A stretch of DNA of 64,000 bases from Ignavibacteria bacterium (GTDB taxonomy: Bacteria > Bacteroidota > Ignavibacteria > Tepidaquicellales > Tepidaquicellaceae): contig DATAJP010000003.1 in the NCBI GenBank assembly GCA_036262055.1, forward strand, positions 496,001 through 560,000, given 5' to 3'. The notes below the pieces were generated by a model. It was not told where the DNA came from. It did not search any database and worked only from the letters and a program-made list of their open reading frames with translations. The translations under genes and the position numbers were made by a program. Shown here in pieces: positions 54,148 through 61,124 of the stretch; within the stretch, counting starts at the first letter, position 1, and every line of letters begins with the position of its first letter.

Positions 54148-56547
54148 ATGCGAAAAGCTTTCCATTCTTTTACCTCTGCAATATTAATATTAATTTTTAT
54201 TTTTTTCACACAAGCTTCCGCTCAGGAAACCCAAGAATCAAATAAGCTTACCCCTGACAAACTTACCATTGATGACATTCTTTCAGGCAAATACCGTCAG
54301 GAAGCCGCTCCGCGGATTGAATGGATTAACGGTGGTGAATATTATTTAACTCTTGAGCCTTCTCAAACAATCGAAGGCGCTTATGATAATGTTAAGTATA
54401 AAACTGACATAAACTCAAAAGAAATTTTTGTTACTGCCGAACAGTTAATCCCCAAAGATTGGAAAGAACCGCTTGGCATTGCTTCATATTCTCTTTCACC
54501 GGACCGCACAAAGCTTTTGATTTTCACAAACACAAAACGCGTATGGCGCACAAACACACGAGGTGATTACTGGGTTCTCGATTTGAAAACAAAACAGCTT
54601 ACACAGCTTGGACCCGGTAAAAGCATTTCAGAAAAAAGATTTAATGATGAACGTATGCAGTTTTATGGCGGAAGAGAAAAACTTATCCCTGAATCAAACC
54701 TAATGTTTGCAAAATTCTCTCCTAATGGTCAAAAAGTTGCCTATGTTTTCAAATCAAATATTTATGTTGAGGATTTGAACTCAAAAAAAGTTACTCAACT
54801 CACTACCGACGGTGATTCAAACATAATCAACGGAACATTCGATTGGGCTTATGAAGAAGAGTTCGGATGCAAAGACGGCTTTATGTGGAGTCCTGACGGG
54901 ATGTCAATTGCCTTCTGGCAGATTAATGCCACATACATTAAAGATTTTTTGCTTATAAATAATACTGATGATCAGTACTCAAAAACAATTCCCATTCAAT
55001 ATCCCAAAGCAGGCGAAGACCCTTCATCTGCTAAAATCGGGGTTGTTTCCCCTAAAGGCGGAAAAATAACGTGGATGAAAATTCCCGGCGACCCCGTTCA
55101 GAACTATATTCCCAAAATGCAGTGGGTAAGCAATAAAAATAAAATTTATGTTGATGGTGTTACAACTAAAAATCCTCTTGATGAAGACAAATTAATAGTT
55201 CAGCAGCTTAACCGCAAACAAAATGAAATCAATTTTTGGTTATGCAATCCTTTAAATGGAAAATCAGAATTAATTTATTCCGAAAAAGATGAAGCTTTTA
55301 TTGAACCCGAAAGCATTGAATTATTTCAAGACATACACGGTGAAAATGTTTTCTTCACAAGCGAGAAGGGCGGATGGCGGCATATTTATATGCTATCTTT
55401 GAAAGACCAAAGTGAAATGAATCTAACAACCGTTGATTACGATGTAATTGATATCAAAGGTATAAATACCGAAAGCGGCGATATATTTTTTACTGCCTCC
55501 CCTGAAAATGCAACTCAAAGATATTTATACAAAGTAAATTATAAAACTCCGGGCGAACCTGAAAAAGTTACACCTTACGGATATGAAGGCACAAATGTTT
55601 ATAATATTTCACCCGATGGAAAGTATGCAGTTCACACTTTTTCAAATGCAAACACTCCGCGTTCCATTGATTTAATCACGCTTGCATATCATAACATTAT
55701 TGCTCCGCTATCGGAAAATAAAAAATACAAGGAACAGATTGCAAACCTTGATTTGCCTCAATATCATTTCTTTAAACTAACAACTGAAAACGGAATTGAA
55801 ATGGATGCTCAGATTTTATTTCCGCCTGATTTCGACTCGACAAAAAAATATCCCGTCTTTCTGAGTGTTTATGGAGAGCCCGGCGGACAAACTGCCCTCG
55901 ATAGATGGGATTTCGATTGGAATTATGTTCTTGCAGAAATGGGCTACATCATTCTCACAATGGATAATCGAGGCACGCCTGCTCCCAAAGGACGTGAATG
56001 GCGTAAGAGCATTTATAAAAATAACGGAAGTATCAATTCCCATGATATTGCTATGGGAATGAAAGAAATTTCAAAATGGAATTTCATCGACCCCGAGCGG
56101 ATTGCAGTTTATGGATGGAGCGGAGGCGGAACAACAACGCTTAATCTTCTTTTCCGTTATCCTGAAATATTCAAAACCGGAATATCAGTCGCTCCCGTAA
56201 CCGATTTACATTTATATGATAATATTTACACCGAAAGATATATGGGACTTCCGCAGGAAAACGAGGAAGCTTACAAAGAAAATTCTGCCGTTACTAATGC
56301 AAAAAACTTGCAGGGGAATCTGCTCTTAATTCATGGAACGGGAGACGACAACGTTCATTATCAAAATACGGAAGCTTTAATTAATGAGCTTGTAAGGAAT
56401 AACAAACAGTTTCAGGTTATGCCATATCCCAATCGTTCGCATGGAATCTTCGAGGGTCAAAACACAAGAAAACATTTATATAATTTAATGTTGAATTTTT
56501 TGACCAAGAATACACCGCCGGGAGGAAAAATCACGTCCATAAATTAA
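54148..56547 (+). CDS. dipeptidyl peptidase IV (S9B family)
   Basis: A 799-residue exported peptidase. The signal peptide is about 1-26 (ILILIFIFFTQASAQ). The N-terminal propeller region (about 50-530) contains TFDWAYEEEFGCKDGFMWSP, the E-E motif that binds the substrate amino terminus. The C-terminal alpha/beta-hydrolase domain has Ser about 658 in GWSGGG, Asp about 733 in GTGDDNVHYQ and His765 in NRSHGI. It removes X-Pro dipeptides from peptides in the periplasm, as Bacteroidota scavengers do. A structured hairpin follows. Confidence 0.93.
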   Translation: MRKAFHSFTSAILILIFIFFTQASAQETQESNKLTPDKLTIDDILSGKYRQEAAPRIEWINGGEYYLTLEPSQTIEGAYDNVKYKTDINSKEIFVTAEQLIPKDWKEPLGIASYSLSPDRTKLLIFTNTKRVWRTNTRGDYWVLDLKTKQLTQLGPGKSISEKRFNDERMQFYGGREKLIPESNLMFAKFSPNGQKVAYVFKSNIYVEDLNSKKVTQLTTDGDSNIINGTFDWAYEEEFGCKDGFMWSPDGMSIAFWQINATYIKDFLLINNTDDQYSKTIPIQYPKAGEDPSSAKIGVVSPKGGKITWMKIPGDPVQNYIPKMQWVSNKNKIYVDGVTTKNPLDEDKLIVQQLNRKQNEINFWLCNPLNGKSELIYSEKDEAFIEPESIELFQDIHGENVFFTSEKGGWRHIYMLSLKDQSEMNLTTVDYDVIDIKGINTESGDIFFTASPENATQRYLYKVNYKTPGEPEKVTPYGYEGTNVYNISPDGKYAVHTFSNANTPRSIDLITLAYHNIIAPLSENKKYKEQIANLDLPQYHFFKLTTENGIEMDAQILFPPDFDSTKKYPVFLSVYGEPGGQTALDRWDFDWNYVLAEMGYIILTMDNRGTPAPKGREWRKSIYKNNGSINSHDIAMGMKEISKWNFIDPERIAVYGWSGGGTTTLNLLFRYPEIFKTGISVAPVTDLHLYDNIYTERYMGLPQENEEAYKENSAVTNAKNLQGNLLLIHGTGDDNVHYQNTEALINELVRNNKQFQVMPYPNRSHGIFEGQNTRKHLYNLMLNFLTKNTPPGGKITSIN

Positions 56548-56557
56548 AAAACCCCTG

Positions 56558-56616
56558 CTGCATGGGCAGTATTTCACGAACCCTGAAGCTTTGTGATTTA
56601 CTAAAAGCCCATGCAG
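56558..56616. other. extended hairpin after the dipeptidyl peptidase gene
   Basis: Outer arms CTGCATGGGC and GCCCATGCAG (10 perfect pairs) enclose an inner imperfect stem, AGTATTTCAC against GTGATTTACT. No long T tract follows, so it is not a textbook terminator. It could stabilise the mRNA end or block transcription from the other side. Confidence 0.55.
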
Positions 56617-56693
56617 AGAGATAAAATAAGATTCGAATATTTTAACACGGAATATTATTAATAAGTTCAATCACTACAAAAGTTTCTATGATT

Positions 56694-57596
56694 TTATGAG
56701 TTAAGATTTTTCAGGCATTTTTCGACATTAACGCCTTTCCCTAGAACGCCTTTAAATAAATCACCTTTTTTCTTTAATCTTTTTTGGATGGTTTTGATTG
56801 TGAAATCCTGTGGAGTGAATTTAGTCTTGAGCTCTTTCCACTCAAGAGGAGTTGATACGGTTGCTTTCGGTTTGGGGCGCAGACTGTAAGGCGCTGCAAG
56901 TGTTTGTCCCCTGCTGTTTTGAAGATAATCTAAATAAACTTTTTTCTGACGTTTCTTCGGACTTCGTTCCATGCTCGTGAAACCGGGTAGAAGGTCGTGA
57001 ACATGCGATGCAATAACTTTTGCGAACTCCCGTGCAATCTCGTATTCATATTTATGATTCAATGGAACATAAATATGTAATCCTGTTGCTCCCGATGTCT
57101 TACAATACCCATCACACTTAGCTTTATCAAGAACTTCTTTTACTGCTCTTGCGGTCTCAATGACTTTATCAAATGAAATATCCTCAGGGTCTAAGTCGAT
57201 TACAAGATAATCCGGCTTATCAAGATATTTTATTGTCGAACACCACGGATTAATTTCAATGCACCCAAGATTTGCCATATAAACAAGCGTTGCCTTGTCA
57301 TTACAGACAAGATAATTTATGTATTCATCATTAGATTCAGAATATATCTTTTCTTTTTTGAGCCATTTCGGAAGAGTATCACCGACATTTTTTTGGTAAA
57401 AGCTCGGTCCTTTTATTCCGTTCGGGAATCTGTTAAGCGATTCAGGTCTGTTTTTTAGATACGGCAGCATATAATTCGCAATCTCATAATAATATTTTAT
57501 CATATCACCCTTTGTGTACCCCTCGTCAGGCCAATAAATTTTATCAAGGTTAGTTACCTTAAACTCCGTCTTCCCTATTTTTATTTGCTCATCCAT
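56694..57596 (-). CDS. LigD polymerase domain as a separate protein (primase-polymerase, NHEJ)
   Basis: A 300-residue archaeo-eukaryotic-primase-type polymerase. Catalytic residues: Asp pair in VIDLDPEDISFD, His in SGATGLHIYVPL, and Asp in VYLDYLQN. LDKIYWPDEGYTKGDMIKYY at the start is the normal LigD-Pol opening. It fills gaps at joined ends, often with ribonucleotides. In Pseudomonas and Mycobacterium this is part of one LigD chain; here it is a separate gene, last in the ku-PE-ligase-Pol order. A short inverted repeat separates it from the ligase gene. Confidence 0.92.
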   Translation of the reverse strand: MDEQIKIGKTEFKVTNLDKIYWPDEGYTKGDMIKYYYEIANYMLPYLKNRPESLNRFPNGIKGPSFYQKNVGDTLPKWLKKEKIYSESNDEYINYLVCNDKATLVYMANLGCIEINPWCSTIKYLDKPDYLVIDLDPEDISFDKVIETARAVKEVLDKAKCDGYCKTSGATGLHIYVPLNHKYEYEIAREFAKVIASHVHDLLPGFTSMERSPKKRQKKVYLDYLQNSRGQTLAAPYSLRPKPKATVSTPLEWKELKTKFTPQDFTIKTIQKRLKKKGDLFKGVLGKGVNVEKCLKNLNS

Positions 57597-57621
57597 AAAT
57601 TATTTCTTCTATTATTTAAAA

Positions 57622-57774
57622 TGTCATCCCAGCGGAAGCTGGGATCCAGGCAAGCATTAACTAAGAATTATTCTGCCGATTTATTTAATATATATATTAA
57701 AGTAAGTTTTTATGATCCGAGCATTATTCCGCTTGAATGCTTTTGGACTAGATTCCAGCTTCCGCTGGAATGAC
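57622..57774. repeat. 153-base element with about 28-base terminal inverted repeats
   Basis: The left end begins TGTCATCCCAGCGGAAGCTG and the right end, read on the other strand, begins TGTCATTCCAGCGGAAGCTG. The outer 28 bases match except for three positions. Each end is itself a small hairpin (CCAGC-GGAA-GCTGG). It has the size and ends of a MITE-like or BIME-like insertion, located between the ligase and polymerase genes. Confidence 0.7.
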
Positions 57775-57788
57775 AATTCTTCCGGTTT

Positions 57789-58772
57789 TTACCTCTTCTC
57801 TTCCCTTGTAACTTCTTTCGCTTTTTTATCTTCTCTTATTCCCATAAATACCGGATGCCGCATAACTCCGTCGGTTGTCCAGTTAGAAAATTTTATTTCG
57901 CATACAAGTTCCGGCTTCACCCATGTAACAGGCATGTTGGTTTTTGGAACGTCTTCAAACGGACTTTCCTTCTGCCTGAACTTTGTAAGCAAATTATAAG
58001 TATCTTTCAATGTCGCATAGTCAAATCCTGTTCCTGTATGACCTACATAAGTTAACTTTCCTTTTTCATAAACAGCCAGAATCAACGCGCCAAAAAACTT
58101 TCTGCTTGCGCGCGGCTCGGTATATCCGCAGATTACAACTTCCTGTCTCTTCTCGGTTTTTATTTTCAGCCAGTCATTCGACCTCGCACCTTCATAATAA
58201 AAACTCGTTTTCTTTTTTGCAATCAGACCTTCAAGCCCCTGTTTAACAGCGAGCTTAAATAATTTTTTGCCTTCGCACTCAACGTGGTCGCTGTATTTAA
58301 CAAAATTCGATGACTTCGGAAGTATTTTCCTTAACAATTCTTTTCTGTCAATTAACGGCATTTGTTCCAGGCTGTATCCGTCAAGCCAGAGAATATCAAA
58401 GACATAATAAACAACCTGTCCTTCCCGAGTCCGGGTATAATTTTGCAGAAGCTGGAAATTTGAAACACCGGTTTCATCATCAATCACAACTTCTCCGTCC
58501 AGCACAACATCTTTTTTTATTTTTTTTTCAAGCTCTTTTGTAACGTGAATGTATCTGTCGGAATAATCCTGCTGTTTCCTGGATGTGAGCTTTACCTTTT
58601 TATTTTTTATTAAAGAAATTATGCGGTAGCCGTCATATTTAATTTCGAATATCCAGTTGTCTCCGTCAAATGCTTTATCAGTAAGGGTTGCAAGCATTGG
58701 ACTTACTTCACGTGGGAACGGTGTTTTAAGAGATCTTACGCTGAGTACGTTTTTTCTTTTCTCTGTCGGCAT
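57789..58772 (-). CDS. ligD: ATP-dependent DNA ligase (LigD ligase domain)
   Basis: A 327-residue ligase. The nucleotidyltransferase lysine is in IFEIKYDGYRII (motif I). VVLDGEVVIDDETGVSNFQLLQ, YVFDILWLDG and EGLIAKKKTSFYYEGARSNDWLKIK are motifs III-V. The OB-fold part contains FFGALILAVYEKGKLTYVGHTGTG and TWVKPELVCEIKFSNWT. The frame begins at 58772 and overlaps the phosphoesterase gene by 47 bases; an internal ATG at 58697 would avoid this. It seals breaks together with Ku. Confidence 0.93.
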   Translation of the reverse strand: MPTEKRKNVLSVRSLKTPFPREVSPMLATLTDKAFDGDNWIFEIKYDGYRIISLIKNKKVKLTSRKQQDYSDRYIHVTKELEKKIKKDVVLDGEVVIDDETGVSNFQLLQNYTRTREGQVVYYVFDILWLDGYSLEQMPLIDRKELLRKILPKSSNFVKYSDHVECEGKKLFKLAVKQGLEGLIAKKKTSFYYEGARSNDWLKIKTEKRQEVVICGYTEPRASRKFFGALILAVYEKGKLTYVGHTGTGFDYATLKDTYNLLTKFRQKESPFEDVPKTNMPVTWVKPELVCEIKFSNWTTDGVMRHPVFMGIREDKKAKEVTREEKR

Positions 58773-59349
58773 TTTTATTTTTCAACTTTTCTATCGTAAG
58801 ATTCGATTTCACTGATTTGTCTTTTTTTAAAATATCTGCATCAGTTGCATATTCATCATTTTTTTTAATCAGAAGCCATGAGTTATTTTCTTTTGCGCCT
58901 TTCATCTTTACAACAGCAAACTCCCCTTTTAATTTTTTCCCAAGCAAAACAATCTTTACATCGCCCTTGCTCAGCATACCATACATAATTTTCTCGTTTT
59001 CTTTTTTCGATGTCGTTCCTCCTTCAGGAATGTAAATTCCTGTATCCCATACTATAACTTCGCCTGCTCCGTAATTTCCTTTTGGAATTATTCCTTCAAA
59101 ATCCCTATAGTCAAACGGATGGTCTTCAACCATCATTGCAAGCCGCTTGTCTTCAGGGTTCATCGAAGGACCTTTCGGAACAGCCCAGCTTACCAAAACT
59201 CCTTTCAACTCAAGACGAAAATCATAATGCAGATGTGAAGCTGAATGTTTCTGGACAACAAAGATTAAATTCTTATCAATAGACTTTCCGCCTTTAGGTT
59301 CTGTAGTTTCTTTAAAGTCCCGTTTCTTCTTATATTTTTCTAAAGCCAT
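58726..59349 (-). CDS. LigD 3'-phosphoesterase domain as a separate protein
   Basis: A 207-residue protein with the PE-domain signature FVVQKHSASHLHYDFRLEL (metal-binding His and Asp), SWAVPKGPSMNPEDKRLAMM, VEDHPFDYRDFEGIIP and GNYGAGEVIVWDTG. It resects 3' ends before joining. It is between ku (13-base gap) and the ligase gene (47-base overlap). The long overlap suggests that PE and ligase were once one reading frame or are becoming one. Confidence 0.92.
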   Translation of the reverse strand: MALEKYKKKRDFKETTEPKGGKSIDKNLIFVVQKHSASHLHYDFRLELKGVLVSWAVPKGPSMNPEDKRLAMMVEDHPFDYRDFEGIIPKGNYGAGEVIVWDTGIYIPEGGTTSKKENEKIMYGMLSKGDVKIVLLGKKLKGEFAVVKMKGAKENNSWLLIKKNDEYATDADILKKDKSVKSNLTIEKLKNKNADREKKKRTQRKIS

Positions 59350-59362
59350 AATGAATTATAAA

Positions 59363-60133
59363 TTATGCTGCTTTTTTCTTTATGCTTGATTTCAGCAATG
59401 TCATCAGGTTCTTTGAGCTTGTTGCCTTAGGAGCTTTTCCTTTTGGTTTAACTTTTCGTCCTTTAGCTTTTTGTTCAATTATTTTTTTCAATTCTTCTAC
59501 ATAAGTATCTTTATAATCTTTCGGTGTAAACTTATGCTCTAATTGTTTAATTAAAGCAATCGCCATATCAACTTCTTTAGCGCTGGTATGTCCTCCCTTG
59601 GGAATACCTAAATCTTTCGGTGAACGGATTTCATCCTGATAGCGCAATTGATTCCATATTATCATATCATCATAAAGCTTCAGAACGCCTATATGTTCAC
59701 GATTTTTAAGGACAAACCTTCCGATGCCAACCTTTTTAGATTTTTTTATTGCTTCTCTTAATAGAGAATATGATTTCGTTCCGCCTTTTTCCGGTTCGAG
59801 ATAATATGGCTTCTCATAATAAATTGAGTTTATTTCTTTTTCATCTATAAAATGCTCAATGTCTATCGAGTGCGTCTTCTCAACGCTGGCAGCCTCAAAA
59901 TCTTTATTTGTCAGAACAACATAATCACCGTCTTTGTATTTGTATCCCTTCACAATATCTTTATACGGCACTTCCCTGCCGTCTTCCCGGCACACGCGTA
60001 AAAATTTTATCGGACATAAATCATCTTTATGAAGCATGTCCAAATCAAGCGTATGGCTTTGCGTAGCTGTATACATTTTAACAGGAATGTTAACAAGCCC
60101 GAAACTGATCGAACCTTTCCAGATTGTTTTCAT
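59363..60133 (-). CDS. ku: Ku protein, non-homologous end joining
   Basis: A 256-residue homodimeric Ku. It opens WKGSISFGLVNIPVKMYTAT, has LHKDDLCPIKFLRVCREDGREV, IDIEHFIDEKEINSIYYEKPYYLEP and a Lys-rich tail after about 225 (KGRKVKPKGKAPKA) that typically binds DNA. It holds broken ends and recruits LigD functions. It is first in the ku-PE-ligase-Pol operon. Confidence 0.95.
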   Translation of the reverse strand: MKTIWKGSISFGLVNIPVKMYTATQSHTLDLDMLHKDDLCPIKFLRVCREDGREVPYKDIVKGYKYKDGDYVVLTNKDFEAASVEKTHSIDIEHFIDEKEINSIYYEKPYYLEPEKGGTKSYSLLREAIKKSKKVGIGRFVLKNREHIGVLKLYDDMIIWNQLRYQDEIRSPKDLGIPKGGHTSAKEVDMAIALIKQLEHKFTPKDYKDTYVEELKKIIEQKAKGRKVKPKGKAPKATSSKNLMTLLKSSIKKKAA

Positions 60134-60227
60134 TTTTTATATGATTTTTGTAAAGTTAACTTATTCTTACAAAATATTTAAACACAAAAAATTCACCAAA
60201 AGTTACCAAAATACACCTTTAAATAAA

Positions 60228-60260
60228 AAAAGCATTATGACATATTGCCATAATGCTTTT
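60228..60260 (-). terminator. terminator between terC and ku
   Basis: Perfect 12-base arms (AAAAGCATTATG and its complement) with a 9-base loop, flanked by A and T tracts. It lies 23 bases past the terC stop and closes the terC transcript before ku. Confidence 0.8.
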
Positions 60261-60283
60261 ATATGAAATGATTTTTATAAAAT

Positions 60284-61027
60284 TTAATCTTTGTAACGTT
60301 CTTTTAACTCCACAGGTTCGGATTTTTTTCGCAATTTTAAATTCAAAAGTTCAACAACGAATGCAAACGCCATTGCAAAATATACATATCCTTTAGGAAC
60401 TTCGACGTGGAACCCTTCCACAAATAATAAAAGACCTATCATCAACAAGAATGAAAGCGCAAGCATTTTCATTGTCGGATGTTTGTGAATAAAGTCACTG
60501 ACCTTGTTTGCAAAAATAAGCATTACACCAAGAGACAATAAAACAGCAATTATCATTATTGAAATATGACTTACCAATCCGACTGCTGTAATAACGGAGT
60601 CAAATGAGAAAACTAAATCAAGCAAAATAATTTGTATTATAACACCTGAAAAAGTAATCTTTTTCTTTGAAGCATCTTTTGCAGTTTCTTCCGCACCCTG
60701 AAGCTTTTCATGTATTTCAGTTGTGCTTTTTGCCATAAGAAATAAACCTCCGGCAATTAAAATCAAATCCCTTCCCGAAATCGGCCATCCGAAAATTGTA
60801 AATAACGGCTCAACTAAACCTACAATCCAGAAAATGAACAATAATAAAATAATTCTGAATACTATCGCAAGAGATAAACCGATAATTCTTCCTTTCTCCT
60901 GCTGCTCTTTTGGAAGCCGTCCTGTAATTATAGATATAAAAATAATGTTATCTATACCAAGAACAATTTCAAGAAATGTAAGTGTAATTAAACTGACATA
61001 AGTACTCGATTCTAAAAATATTTCCAT
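60284..61027 (-). CDS. TerC-family integral membrane protein
   Basis: A 247-residue protein with about seven membrane segments. The conserved LTFLEIVLGIDNIIFISIIT is at about 17-36, and LLDLVFSFDSVITAVGLV about 132-149, each with the Asp residues characteristic of TerC/Alx. Relatives move manganese or guard metal balance and tellurite resistance; here no ter genes are near. A terminator follows. Confidence 0.9.
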   Translation of the reverse strand: MEIFLESSTYVSLITLTFLEIVLGIDNIIFISIITGRLPKEQQEKGRIIGLSLAIVFRIILLLFIFWIVGLVEPLFTIFGWPISGRDLILIAGGLFLMAKSTTEIHEKLQGAEETAKDASKKKITFSGVIIQIILLDLVFSFDSVITAVGLVSHISIMIIAVLLSLGVMLIFANKVSDFIHKHPTMKMLALSFLLMIGLLLFVEGFHVEVPKGYVYFAMAFAFVVELLNLKLRKKSEPVELKERYKD

Positions 61028-61041
61028 ATTGTTTTTTATTT

Positions 61042-61120
61042 AAACGCAGATTAACACAGATTTTTTTATGATTTTTCAAAAACTGTGTTATTCATATTTT
61101 TCATATTAATCAGTGTTGAA
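61042..61120. repeat. CAGCGTTGA-type dispersed repeat, copy e
   Basis: AAACGCAGATTAACACAGATT at one end and TATTAATCAGTGTTGAAAA at the other, with TTATGATTTTTC and TTTTTCATA between them. It is the most degenerate of the five copies. Confidence 0.55.
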
Positions 61121-61124
61121 AAAA

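Noticed and set aside
57585-57999. Open frames across the ligase-polymerase gap
   Set aside because: They run through the inverted-repeat element and into the antisense of the ligase gene.
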